Positions 1-8,900 of a stretch of DNA of 44,272 nucleotides are shown here, piece after piece (position 1 is the stretch's first letter; every line of letters begins with the position of its first letter). The position numbers and the translations under genes were made by a program. The notes beneath the pieces were generated by a model, which saw only the letters and a list, made by a program, of their open reading frames with translations, was not told where the DNA came from and made no database searches. Source of the DNA: Phycisphaerae bacterium. GTDB lineage: Bacteria > Planctomycetota > Phycisphaerae > Tepidisphaerales > Tepidisphaeraceae. Location: assembly GCA_030448225.1 (NCBI GenBank), contig JAUJNJ010000060.1:1-44272 (forward strand), read 5' to 3'.

Positions 1-1
1 C

Positions 2-580
2 CGGAGCGGCCAGCGCGACGTCGACCCGCGGCTGCAGGCCCACATCCTGTTCGGCCAGCTCCAGCAAGGCGCCGGGCTGACCGTCGGGCCGGTCAACCGC
101 GTGGCGCAGGCGTACGCGGCGATGGGCGTCGAGAACGTCAACTCGCCCGAGCAGGCGGCGGCCGTCTGCGAGATGCTCGGCTGCGACGCGCTGGTCGTGC
201 CGACCGTCACGATCTACGACCCGTACAACCCGCCGAAGTTCGGCGGCGCTTTGCAACTGTTCCGCCGCGTGCCCGACGCCCCCGCGACGCGCAAGCGGCG
301 CCCCGCGGAGACCGACGACCTGGCCCACACCGCGGTCACCGCGGCGGCCCGGGGCGACGCGGCCGCCGGGCGCGTGCAGTTCCTCCAGGCGGTGGGGATG
401 TTCGACGCCGCCAACGGCTCGGTCCGCGAGGCGGTGCTCGTCTACGCCGGCGGGCGCAGCGACCCGGTCGGCCCGATGGGCGCGAAGGAATACCTCGTCA
501 GCATGGACCGGTACTGCGGCTTCGCGTACCACGCGCTGATCGAGGGCCTGCTGTACGAGATGGGAAAAGTCCGATCCTGA
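2..580 (+). CDS. Partial hypothetical protein, 5' end outside window
   Basis: The reading frame is open from the first bases of the window and ends at TGA 578-580, so only the last ~192 residues are present. A GTG at 101 could serve as a start, but the frame continues upstream without a stop, so I treat this as a truncated gene. Readable stretches include EMLGCDALVVPTVTIYDPYN and PPKFGGALQLFRR in the middle, and CGFAYHALIEGLLYEMG at the end. The 'GCDALVVPTVT..YDPYNPPK' style resembles envelope lipoproteins of the GNA1162/CsgG-like kind, in which a regulated cell-envelope factor is sensed or assembled, but I cannot confirm a family. No membrane segment is visible in this part. A palindromic repeat follows 32 bases after the stop. 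Confidence 0.6.
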   Translation, partial: RSGQRDVDPRLQAHILFGQLQQGAGLTVGPVNRVAQAYAAMGVENVNSPEQAAAVCEMLGCDALVVPTVTIYDPYNPPKFGGALQLFRRVPDAPATRKRRPAETDDLAHTAVTAAARGDAAAGRVQFLQAVGMFDAANGSVREAVLVYAGGRSDPVGPMGAKEYLVSMDRYCGFAYHALIEGLLYEMGKVRS

Positions 581-611
581 AGACGGCGACAGTCGTCGGT
601 GGCGCGTGGCG

Positions 612-675
612 GGTGGTCGGTGACCACAGTGCCCGCGCCCGATCACTGGCCGCCGACCACTAGACACCGACCACC
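612..675. repeat. Word-hairpin 1 (GGTGGTCGGTG word)
   Basis: An 11-base perfect inverted repeat has GGTGGTCGGTG at 612-622 and its reverse complement at 665-675. The inner arms carry further shifted copies of the same word (GTCGGCGG, CCGACCACT), giving a longer imperfect stem. It lies wholly between two plus-strand genes and has no T-run, so it is not a classic terminator. It belongs to the set of word-built hairpins in this window. Confidence 0.55.
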
Positions 676-698
676 AGTTTCACCCGGAGCCGAGCGTG

Positions 699-917
699 AT
701 GACGGACATGAAGACCCTGAGTCTTGTGAAGGGTAAAGAGCAGTTCTGCTTCCGCTACGAGGTCGGCGACGAGGCCCGCGTGCTCGACGCGCTGATCGAC
801 ATGGTCAACACGCGCGACCTCGGCTTCGACTGGTTCGACGCCGCCGTCCTGTCCCACCAGCTCGGCCAGCATTTGGCGAAAGAACTTAAGACGTATCTGC
901 CGAAGAAGGCAGCGTGA
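699..917 (+). CDS. Small conserved-looking hypothetical protein (72 aa)
   Basis: A short intact frame runs from ATG 699 to TGA 915-917. GGAG at 686-689 sits 9 bases upstream, which favours ATG 699 over GTG 696. The protein is acidic and soluble-looking, with no membrane segment or signal peptide; it includes KEQFCFRYEVGDEARVLDAL and a DLGFDWFDAAVLSHQLGQHL stretch. I do not recognise the family. Codon use (third-position G/C) is like that of the neighbouring genes, which supports it being real. It sits between two word-hairpins (612-675 and 924-1016). Confidence 0.6.
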   Translation: MTDMKTLSLVKGKEQFCFRYEVGDEARVLDALIDMVNTRDLGFDWFDAAVLSHQLGQHLAKELKTYLPKKAA

Positions 918-923
918 AGACGT

Positions 924-1016
924 AGTTGCTAGTTGCAAGTTGCCAGTTGCCAGTGAGGGGTGGGACCTGTCCCCTGCCCCTCACTAACAACTGGCAACTA
1001 GCAACTGGCAACTGCC
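924..1016. repeat. Word-hairpin 2 (AGTTGCC word)
   Basis: The left arm at 924-960 is four tandem near-copies of AGTTGC(C/T/A), followed by AGTGAGGGG. The right arm at 977-1016 is CCCCTCACT followed by four reverse-complement copies (GGCAACT units). The two arms pair along almost their whole length around a short loop (961-976), giving a stem of about 37 base pairs. The element lies between the 72-aa gene and the recombinase gene, 100 bases before the latter's ATG. It has no coding potential of its own and no poly-T tail. Confidence 0.85.
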
Positions 1017-1117
1017 TTTCCCCGTGGAACGAGGATCGTCCCACTCGCGTGCCACGCCGGATCTGCCGGCCGCGTGGCTTTTATACCTGGTTCGGTTCCG
1101 TGTGTGACCGATCCCCT

Positions 1118-2230
1118 ATGAGCAGCCTCACCGCACTTCCCTCGCTCCCCGTCGAAGCCGCCCTCGTCACCGGCGAACCGCGCATCAGCAGCGGTCCGGT
1201 CGAGAAGAGCTTCACCCCCCTGGTCCGCCAATTCCTCGACTACCTGAAGCTGGAACGCCATTTCAGCGACTACACGGTCAAGAGCTACGGCGCGGACCTG
1301 ATCCAGTTCGGCCACTACCTCGCCGGCGACCTCGGCCGCCCGGCCGGCGCCGAGCCGCCCGCGAAGCTGACGCCGTCGGAACTCGACGAGCTGCAGGTCG
1401 CCTGCGAGCCGCTGACGATCCGCGAGTTCCTGGCCTACCTGTACGGCCAGAACTACACCAAGAGCACGACGGCCCGCAAGCTGGCGACGCTCCGGAGCTT
1501 CTTCAAGTTCCTGATCCGCCGCGGCGCCGTCAGCGTCAACCCGCTGTCGACGATCCGCACGCCCAAGCAGGACAAGCGCCTGCCCAAGTGCCTGGACCTC
1601 GAGCAGGTGCAGAAGCTCCTGGAAGCGCCCGGCGACGGCGACCTGCTGGGCGCCCGCGACAAGGCGATGCTCGAGATCCTCTACAGCTCCGGCATCCGCG
1701 TCAGCGAGCTGGTCGAGCTGGAGATGGCCGACCTCGATTTGCACGAGGGCGTGCTCCGCGTGAAGGGCAAGGGCCGCAAGGACCGCCTCACGCCGATCGG
1801 CAGCCAGGCGATCAAGGCCGTGCAGCGTTACTTCGAGCTGCGCAGCCAGGAGCCCAAGTGCCAGGCCGGCCGCTGGGCCTCGCGGGTGTTCCTCAACAAG
1901 CACGGCGACACGCTCAGCACGCGCTCGGTCCGCCGCAAGCTCGACAAGTACCTCGTCGAGGCGGGCCTCGACCCGGGCATCAGCCCGCACACGCTGCGTC
2001 ACAGCTTCGCGACGCACCTGCTCAACAACGGCGCCGACCTGCGCAGCGTGCAGGAGCTGCTGGGCCACCAGAGCCTGAGCACGACGCAGATCTACACGCA
2101 CCTGAGCACGAGCCGGATGAAAGAGGTCTATGACGCCGCCCACCCCCGGGCCGACGCCTCGACCATCCCGCACCCGGCCTCAAACCCCCAGCCCCCGACG
2201 CGGCCGTTCTACCCCGCCAAGGCGGGCTAA
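1118..2230 (+). CDS. xerD: Tyrosine recombinase XerC/XerD
   Basis: A site-specific recombinase of the lambda-integrase family that, in the Xer system, resolves chromosome dimers at dif near the division septum. All catalytic residues are visible when numbered from ATG 1118: Arg194 in SSGIRVSEL, a Lys near 216-218 in VKGKGRKDR, His291 and Arg294 in HTLRHSFATHLL, His317 in LLGHQSLSTTQ and the nucleophile Tyr326 in IYTHL. The N-terminal SAM-like core-binding domain (about residues 30-150) carries a ~30-residue insertion around 70-100 relative to the usual ~300-aa proteins, and the C-terminus adds a proline-rich tail; total 370 aa. The frame is open further upstream, but that stretch is the hairpin repeat, so ATG 1118 is the likely start. 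No Shine-Dalgarno sequence is evident. XerC and XerD cannot be separated here, and the housekeeping role is inferred from the absence of mobile-element genes nearby. Confidence 0.88.
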   Translation: MSSLTALPSLPVEAALVTGEPRISSGPVEKSFTPLVRQFLDYLKLERHFSDYTVKSYGADLIQFGHYLAGDLGRPAGAEPPAKLTPSELDELQVACEPLTIREFLAYLYGQNYTKSTTARKLATLRSFFKFLIRRGAVSVNPLSTIRTPKQDKRLPKCLDLEQVQKLLEAPGDGDLLGARDKAMLEILYSSGIRVSELVELEMADLDLHEGVLRVKGKGRKDRLTPIGSQAIKAVQRYFELRSQEPKCQAGRWASRVFLNKHGDTLSTRSVRRKLDKYLVEAGLDPGISPHTLRHSFATHLLNNGADLRSVQELLGHQSLSTTQIYTHLSTSRMKEVYDAAHPRADASTIPHPASNPQPPTRPFYPAKAG

Positions 2231-2258
2231 GAGCCGACAGGTGACGGAACCAAACAGA

Positions 2259-2302
2259 AGGCCCCGCGGACCAGAGTTCGCGGGGCCTTTCTCATTTCGT
2301 TT
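2259..2302. terminator. Intrinsic terminator after xer, probably bidirectional
   Basis: A 10-bp perfect stem (AGGCCCCGCG at 2259-2268 with CGCGGGGCCT at 2279-2288, 10-base loop) is followed on the plus strand by the T-rich run TTTCTCATTTCGTTT. It lies 28 bases after the recombinase stop. A minus-strand gene ends at 2313, so the same stem separates two convergent genes. On the minus strand the stem is followed by TCTGTTTGG, a weaker U-tract. Confidence 0.85.
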
Positions 2303-2312
2303 CCGTCGGTGA

Positions 2313-3143
2313 CTACGGCCGGCCGCGCCGCCAAGTTGCCTCCGCTAACTCGGCCGCACCGCGGGCCACCGCGGATAGGTCGCACTCATATAGCCACGAG
2401 CCGCTGAAGCTGTTCAACTCGACGAGCCAGAGCCGGCCGCCCGACTCGCAGACGTCGAGCATGAAGATCGGGTCGGGACGCCAGCGGACCGCCGCCAGCA
2501 TCGCCGCCGCGTACGCCGCGACTTCCTGCGGCAGGTCCGGCGCGACGGCGCGCTCGCCGTTCACCGCGTATTGGCTGCCGGAGACAACGTGATCGCCAAT
2601 GACGACGAGCCGCCACTCGCGACCGATCCGCCGCGGACGGGCGACGACGACAGCCGTGGCCGGGTCGTAACGCGTCGGCGAGAGGATGCCGGCGAACGCT
2701 TCGCGAGAAACCCGCCGGCCGACGAAGAGTTTGTGGCAACTCGTCGGCCGCGCGAACACCTCGTCGTCCTCGCCGAGGATCTGAAACAGCCAGTCCCGCT
2801 GCCGAATCGCCTCGATGCCGGGCATGATCGCGTAGTGCTCGTTCAGGAGGTACTGCCCGAAGTGGGCGTAGTACGTCGCGCAGTCGAGGCTCTCCGGGTT
2901 GCACCAGGCGCCGGGCAGCCACGGGTGATGAAGTTGAACCTGCCGGGCGAAGGGGAACGTGCCGTAGGCGATGGCGCACGCGTCGGGCGGAAGCGGCCGG
3001 CCGTCGACCACGGGGACCGCTCCCCGCGTGAGCGACTGGTAGGGAACCACGCCCAAGGGCATGCCCTGACGGCGGATCTCCGCCAGCAGCGGGGTGATCT
3101 CGCCACCGTAAACGCCGGCCTCGATCAGCCAAGTGGGACGCAT
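2313..3143 (-). CDS. ATP-grasp domain protein (R2K-clade-like)
   Basis: An intact 276-aa frame from ATG 3141-3143. The C-terminal half looks like an ATP-grasp fold: a lysine-bearing segment near residue 140 (SCHKLFVGRRVSREAF), a core strand with arginines (RRIGREWRLVVIGDHVVSGS) and a metal-binding D/E pair late in the protein (PIFMLDVCESGGRLWLVELN followed by SFSGSWLYECDLSA). The NSFSGSWLYECDL ending resembles the R2K-clade ATP-grasp proteins (Pfam DUF4343 type), which are often orphan genes thought to ligate amino acids or peptides; substrate unknown. It is the last gene of the leftward block and faces the recombinase across a terminator. An ATP-grasp ligase is fairly sure; the subfamily is inference. 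Confidence 0.7.
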   Translation of the reverse strand: MRPTWLIEAGVYGGEITPLLAEIRRQGMPLGVVPYQSLTRGAVPVVDGRPLPPDACAIAYGTFPFARQVQLHHPWLPGAWCNPESLDCATYYAHFGQYLLNEHYAIMPGIEAIRQRDWLFQILGEDDEVFARPTSCHKLFVGRRVSREAFAGILSPTRYDPATAVVVARPRRIGREWRLVVIGDHVVSGSQYAVNGERAVAPDLPQEVAAYAAAMLAAVRWRPDPIFMLDVCESGGRLWLVELNSFSGSWLYECDLSAVARGAAELAEATWRRGRP

Positions 3144-3275
3144 GTGGGAGCCCTAAGGGCACGCCGGTCAGGAGCCGGATCGAATCGAATCGAAATCACT
3201 CGGGCGGTGGGCCGAAAGCAACTATCACGACTTGCCCGTTCGCACGGGCACCAGCCCGACCGGCCCGTCGGTCAG

Positions 3276-4493
3276 TCACGGTCGCGCCGGCGTCCCGGCC
3301 GGCTTCTGCTTCAGCAGGGCGGGCTCCAGCCAGACGAGGTGGTCGTTGACGTGGAGGTTCTCGCCGTAGTCGACCTCGAGCGTGGAAGCCGCGCCGGCGA
3401 GGTCGAGCGTGATGACCGGGGACAGCGAGCCGGGCGCGGACGTTCTTCTGCTCGTGGGCGGGCTTGTCGTCGAGCAGGATGCGGACGCTGACGTCGGGCG
3501 TGCCGGGCGCGGGTGTCGGCGATCGCGTACTGCGTGCGGAACGCGGCGTGGGAGCCGTCGAGCGGCCAGAGAGAGCGCGAGTAGGAGTGCACGCCGATCG
3601 CCCGGCGGTGCGGCCGCCGAAGTGGAGGGCGGCGGTGCTGCTGCCGCCGTCGACGCTGGCGTCCATCCGGGCGGCGTACTTCCTGGCCGGTGCCGAAGAA
3701 CGCACGTACTGGTTCTCGGCCGGCTCGCGCGTCGAGAGGAAGACGGCGGGGCCGTTCACCTGCTCGATCGCGACCACCTGGTGCCACCGGCAGGGGGCGG
3801 ACGACGTCCTTGGCGAGCGTCAGCATGACTTGATCGCCGTCGAGCTTCAGCGATGAGCGCGCGCGCGCGACGATCGTCGAGCCGTCGGCGAGCGCACGCG
3901 GTAGCCCCCGGCGGCGGCACCGCCGGCGGGCGTCGCCGCCGCCGGGCGTGGCGGCGAAGTTGATGCTTTCGATCGAGCCGATCGGCACCGGCACGGTGTC
4001 GCCCGTCTCGGACTTCACGTCGACGCGCCCCTCGGCGACGGCGTGATGATGCCGTGGACGGCGTCGCCTGGCGAGCGTGACCACGTCCTCCGTCCGCGGT
4101 CCCTCGGGGGCGGGGCGGCCGGGCTTGGTGACGGCGACGAGCGCGACAGGGGACGCGCAGCTCGCCGACGCCGGGGTTCTTCCAGACGAGTTGGTCCTCC
4201 ATCGCGACCGGTTCGCCGCCCACGCGGTCGCCGCCGGTCATGTGGAGCATGAACCCGCCGGCCGTGGCGGGGGCGCGGGAAGCCTCGCCGCCGCGCTCGA
4301 TCTGGAGGAACGCGTCGGCGGCTACTACGCGGGCGATGCCGGCGGCGTCCTTCACGGCACGCCGGCGGGCTCGATGCCGACCAGCGTCACGGGCTGGGTC
4401 TTGAAGTCGAGCGTCCACCCGTCGTCGGCGGCCGGGCCCGGCGAGCGACGCGAGCCGCGAGGGCCACGAGCGGAGCAGTCGGCGGCTGTTCAT
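3276..4493 (-). CDS. NPCBM/NEW2 domain secreted protein, frame-disrupted
   Basis: No single frame covers this gene, but pieces from three minus-strand frames join into one ~400-aa protein starting at ATG 4491-4493 and ending in PAGTPARP with TGA 3276-3278. In order: a basic, Ala/Leu-rich N-terminus resembling a signal peptide; ADDGWTLDFKTQPVTLVGIE; a strand-rich middle (EDQLVWKNPGVGELRVP, VPIGSIESINFA); then a C-terminal carbohydrate-binding-like domain with AIGVHSYSRSLWPLDG, DVSVRILLDDKP and ENLHVNDHLVWLEPALL. The last set is the NPCBM/NEW2 signature found on secreted glycosidases and planctomycete surface proteins. At least six single-base indels are needed (about 4420, 4160, 4060, 3900, 3780 and 3420-3600). 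I judge these to be mainly sequence errors. It is not clearly part of the operon upstream; a word-hairpin and 190 bases separate them. Confidence 0.6.
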
Positions 4494-4557
4494 GATGGCG
4501 ATTCTACGGGAGGTCTACTGGATGAGGACGCCCGACCGACGAGGTGGGATATAGAGC

Positions 4558-4652
4558 AAAAGGCGAACGTTCAACGCTCGACGTCCAACGCGGGCATACG
4601 CCGGCATTCTCGGACGTTGAAAGTTGACGTCGGACGTTGGACGTTCGTCTTT
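4558..4652. repeat. Word-hairpin 3 (AACGTCC word)
   Basis: The left arm (about 4558-4603) contains GCGAACGTTCAACG, CGACGTCC and AACGC; the right arm (about 4603-4652) contains GGACGTTGAAAGTTGACG and GGACGTTGGACGTTCGTC. The reverse complement of the right arm matches the left, with AAAG at both outer ends. The word AACGTCC/AACGTTC is repeated three to four times per arm. It sits between the prenyltransferase-like gene and the NPCBM gene. On the minus strand the outer arm ends in TTTGCTCTATAT, so a termination role is possible but weak. Confidence 0.8.
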
Positions 4653-4687
4653 CCGCAGTTCTGGCGCTCCTTCGCCTGCGGAAACGC

Positions 4688-5935
4688 CTAGCTTCCCGGG
4701 CCCTTGCCGTTGTAGACGGGCAGGTAGCGGTTGGGCATCTGGAGGATGATCAGTGCCATCGAGGTGGCGTAGTCCTGGCTGAAGTCGCCGTCCCAGGCGC
4801 CGTTCTCGCCCTGGCGGGCGCAGAGTTCGTCGCGGATGCCGTGGTACCACGTGGCCCAGTAGTCGCCGCCGGCGAGGAACATCGCCTGCACGGCGTAGTA
4901 GTGGCCGTAGAAGTAGTGCCCCTCGTTCTGGGCGCTGGAGCCGGCGCGGGGCGTGAACTGCTTGAGGTACGTCAGCCCGCGCTCGAGGTCCTTGCCCTCG
5001 AAGACGCCGGCGTAATAGAGCGCCGCCACGCCGGCGGCCGAGCGCGGGAACCCGCTGCCGCCGCCGCCCTGGCTGGCCATGTAGCTGAAGCCGCCGTCGG
5101 GGTTCTGGCACCGGCGGACGTACTCGATCGCCTTGTCGATCACTTCCTTCTCGACCTTGATGCCCGCGTCGCGCGCGGCGCGGAGCGCCATGACCTGGCA
5201 GATCGTGACGGAGATGTCGGCGTCGTAGGGGACCGGCTGGTAGCGCCAGCCCCCCTCGGGGTTCTGCGACTTCTGGATGAGCTTCACGGCCTTCTGGAGC
5301 TTCTCCTTCACGTTCTCGTCGCCGGTCATCCCGTAGATCTCGCCGAGGAACAGCGCGGCGAAGCCGTGGCCGTACATCGGGCCCTGGGTCATGTCCGACG
5401 CGATCAGGCCCGACTCGGTGCAGGCGGCGAGGACGAAGTCGAGGCAGTTCTGCACCTCCTTGCCGTATCGGCCGCGGCCGGGGAGGTTGCCGGCCTGCAT
5501 GAACGCCAGGCCCGCCAGGGCGGTGATGCCGGCGTGGTTCGAGTAGCCGTTCATGCCGGTGTTGAAGCTGCCGTCGCCCGCCTGCCGCTTGGCGAGCCAT
5601 TCCAGGCCCTTCTCGACCTTCTGCTTCTGCTCCGGCGTGATCTCGTCGCCGCGCACCTTGTTGGGCTGCTGGGCGAGGCCGGCGGCGTTCGCGTCGTCGT
5701 CGCCCTTGGGTTGGTCCTGCGCCATGGCGGCGGGCGCGATCGGCGAAAACGCGGTGACGCCGGCCAGGGCGAGCGTGAGGAGGGCACGCGGCGCCCGGCG
5801 CGGGCGAGTGGCGGTGGTCGTGTCGCGGGCTTCGGCGTCCCCGTGGCGCGCGGCTGGCATCATCGCACGTACCCCGTCCGTCTCGCAGGAGTTCGGGCGG
5901 GAAGGGACGCCGGTGTGATCCGTTGGATTGCTCAT
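4688..5935 (-). CDS. Secreted prenyltransferase/squalene-cyclase-repeat protein
   Basis: An intact 415-aa frame from ATG 5933-5935 to TAG 4688-4690. After a long polar N-region comes a hydrophobic segment (ALLTLALAGVTAFSPIAPAA, residues 51-70) with a likely cleavage site after AMA72, so the mature protein is exported. The rest is a chain of alpha/alpha-barrel repeats with QW-like motifs: GDGSFNTGMNGYSNHAGITA (120-139), PEGGWRYQPVPYDADIS, PDGGFSYMA and GENGAWDGDFSQDYATSMAL. These mark the squalene-cyclase/prenyltransferase fold, but no DxDD or DxDDTA catalytic acid motif is seen, so a structural or binding role is more likely than cyclisation. Its ATG overlaps the stop of the DUF4175 gene by four bases (ATGA), implying translational coupling and a shared role with the MoxR operon. 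An internal Met at residue 25 could be the true start. Confidence 0.85.
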   Translation of the reverse strand: MSNPTDHTGVPSRPNSCETDGVRAMMPAARHGDAEARDTTTATRPRRAPRALLTLALAGVTAFSPIAPAAMAQDQPKGDDDANAAGLAQQPNKVRGDEITPEQKQKVEKGLEWLAKRQAGDGSFNTGMNGYSNHAGITALAGLAFMQAGNLPGRGRYGKEVQNCLDFVLAACTESGLIASDMTQGPMYGHGFAALFLGEIYGMTGDENVKEKLQKAVKLIQKSQNPEGGWRYQPVPYDADISVTICQVMALRAARDAGIKVEKEVIDKAIEYVRRCQNPDGGFSYMASQGGGGSGFPRSAAGVAALYYAGVFEGKDLERGLTYLKQFTPRAGSSAQNEGHYFYGHYYAVQAMFLAGGDYWATWYHGIRDELCARQGENGAWDGDFSQDYATSMALIILQMPNRYLPVYNGKGPGS

Positions 5936-8900
5936 CGTTGCGTCGCCTTCTTGGCTAGTTCGCGGTAGTAGTCCTCGACGAGCCGCTCGTACTTCTTGAT
6001 CGTCTTCTCGCCGGCGCCTTCCATGACGGCGTCGCGCTCGCGCTGGGTGAGGGCGCCCCACTCGGCGGCGCTTTCGCGGATGTCCTTGCCCTCGGCGTCG
6101 GACCGGCCGCCCGGGTTGAGCGACGAGTCCGCCGCCGCCGTCTCGCCCCCCTCGGCGCCGGTGCCAGGCTGCTTGCCCTCGCCCGGCTTCTCGCCGCCGG
6201 CCTGCTGCTGGCCCTGCTTGCCGGCGCCGGGCATGGCGCCGGGCTGCTTCTGCCCGGGCTTCTGCCCGTTCGCCTGCGCCTTGCTCGGGTCGGGCACCTG
6301 GCGGCGGGCCAGTTCGATCATCAGGTCGAGGTCCTCGATGATCCGCTCCTGGATCTTCTGCGTCGTCTTGCCCGGGTCGTTGTTGAGCGCGAGACGCTGG
6401 CGGGAGCGGGCCATGCGGTCGCCGGTGAGCTTGATGTTGTTCTCGACCGTGTCGTCGTTCAGGTCGCCCTCGAGCAGGCCCTTCTCGAACTCCTGGTTCT
6501 CGATGTCCTCGGCGCTGGCCTCCTCGGGGAGCTGGTCCTTGTTGTCCGGCTCGTCGCCGAGCTTGACCTTGCCCTCCGACCCCTGCTTCAGGACCTGGTC
6601 GAGCAGGTTGCGGATCTCGCCCTGACGGCCGCCGAGGGCGAGGAGTTTCTTCGCGTCCTTCGCCTTCTCCGCGTCGACGGTCTTCGTGCTCTTGTTGACG
6701 GCCTGCTGGAGCTGCTTCATCAGTCGCAGCTCGACTTCCGACGGCATCTTCACCTTGCCCCCGCCGCCGCCGCCGCCGCCCTTGGGCTGGTCGAACTTGC
6801 TCTTCTTGGGGTTCTCCTTGAGGCTGTCGATCATCGCGACGAGCTGCTCCTCGATGCGGAGCTGTTCGGCCTGCACCGGCACGCCGGTCTCGGGCTTGGC
6901 GAGGTCGGCCTTCACCTCGTTCATCGTCTTGGCGATGTCCTTGTTGGCCCAGACGTAGACGATCGAGCCGAGCTTCTCGAGGTCCTTGCTCAGCTCCTCG
7001 ACCTTCGTCGCCAGCGTCCCCTGCACGCCGGGCAACTGCCCGAGGCGGACGAGCTGCTCGCGGCCGGCGGGCTTGCCGGCGGCGTCCTTCGGGGCCTTGT
7101 CGATGTCGATCGTCTCCTTGTCGAGCTTGCGCTGGGCCTCGAGGACCTTCACGTACGCCTGCTTGATCGTCTCCTGGTCCTGCTGCTTCAGCTCCTTGCG
7201 CGCGTCGGCCAGCGCCTTGTCGATCTTCTCCTTCGCCTCGCGCAGCGCCCGCAACGCTTCGACCTGCGGCGGGTCGTACGCCTTGGGCAGCTCGCTCGCC
7301 CGCAGGTGGACGATCGCCCGCTCCATCTGCCCGGCGGCCGCCGTCAGTTTCGCCGACGGGGCGGGGTCGGGCAGGGCCTCGGCCGTCTTGGCGACGTCGC
7401 GGGCGTTGCGCTCCGTCTGCTCCTGCGACGCCGAGTGCTGCTGCAGCGCGGGCGCGGCGGGGGGCATGGCGGCGGGGTCGCGCTCGGCGAGGGTGATGAG
7501 GTCGGTCCGCTCCTCCTCGGTTAGGGCGGCCAGCTTCTTGACGTCGTCGAGCGTGAGCGTGTCGATGTTGTGGCCGGCCTGGCGGCGGACGAGGTCGGCG
7601 ACGAGTTTCTCGAGCTCGGTCAGCTTCTTCTCGAGCTCTTCGAGCTTGCGCCGCTCGGCGTCCTTGAGGTGCTTCAGCATCATCTCGATGCCGATCTGCA
7701 CCTGCTGCTGTTGCTGCTGGGCGCCCGCCTGCTGGTTCTGCTTCATCTTCTCGGCGGCCGCTTTCTGCTTGGCCGCGACCTGCTGCTGCTGGCCGGTCTG
7801 CGCCGCCTGCTTCATCGCCTGCGACGCCGGGTCGTTCTTCTGCTTCTGCTCCGACCCCTTCTGCATCTCGGCGATCGCCTTCTCGCTCTGCGCCGCGAGC
7901 TTCTTCTGCTCCTCGGCCATCTTGTTCAGCTCGTCCTGCACGGGCTTGTCGAGCTGCTCGGGCTTCTTGCCGAGCTGGTCCTGCATCTTGTCGCCGAACT
8001 TCTTCGCGAGCGCTTCCTGGTCCTTCTTGATCTGTTCGAGTCGCTCGATCCACTGGGAGAGGCCGTCGAAGTTGCCAAGCTTCTGCATCGCCTGATCGAG
8101 CTGCTCGGCCGCCGCCTGCTGCTGCTCGCCGGCCTTGGCGAGCTCGCCGGCCCGCTGCTCGGCGTTCTGCTTCTTCTGCTCGGGCTTGGCCTCGGGGCTG
8201 ACCTTGTTCTCCTTCGCGGCCGTGAGGTTGCGGTTCGCCTCCTTCATCGCGCCCTCGGCGGTGCGCTCGAGCTGCTTGCCGGCGTCCTCGGCGGCGGGGC
8301 GGAGGGCCTTCTCGTTGGTCTTGTTCTGCCGCATCCGCTCGACGAGGTTCTGCAGCTTGCCGGCGGTCTGCTTCGTCTGCTGGGCGCCGGTCGCCTGCTC
8401 GTTGGCGAGGCGCTCGGCCTGCTTCTCGTCGGCCGGCTCGAACTTGCCCGCCTGCTTGGCCTGCTGCGCGAGCTGTTCGGTCTCCGCGCGGTTCGTCAGG
8501 ACGTTGCGCTTGATCTGCGTGATCTCGTTGTGGATCTGCTCGGCCGCCGCGACGTCCTGCTTCTCCATCTGCTCTTTGCTGATGAGCGTGACGCGCAGCT
8601 TGCCGCTAGGGACCCAGTCGTGTTCCTTGCCGTTGAGGTTGAAGTTGTCCTTCACCTGCACGAAGTACTCGAGCACGTCGCCTGGCTTGAGGGCCGCGTT
8701 CGGCAGCTTGTCGAGCGCCCACTGGTGTTCGAGGCGGAAGCGGCGGCGTTCGGCGCTGCCCTCGACCGGCGCCCACGACGTCTCGGGCGCGAGCTGCGCG
8801 CCGTTCACGAGGTCGACGACCCAGCGGTTGTTCGCGTCGCTCGCCGGCGCGGTCGCGGCGGGCTTGGCGGGGTCGGCAGTGGCGGGCTTCTTGTCGGCGT

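Noticed and set aside
924..1016. Tandem AGTTGC units considered as a CRISPR-like or minisatellite array
   Set aside because: Units abut without unique spacers, and a facing inverted array pairs with them. There are no cas genes in the window.
998..2173. 391-codon minus-strand frame opposite the recombinase
   Set aside because: It is antisense to a gene with a complete catalytic set. Ala/Val/Arg-rich composition is typical of GC shadows.
1118..2230. Xer recombinase considered as an integrase marking a prophage or integrative element
   Set aside because: There is no phage, conjugation or excisionase gene, no tRNA target and no direct-repeat attachment sites. Flanking genes look chromosomal.
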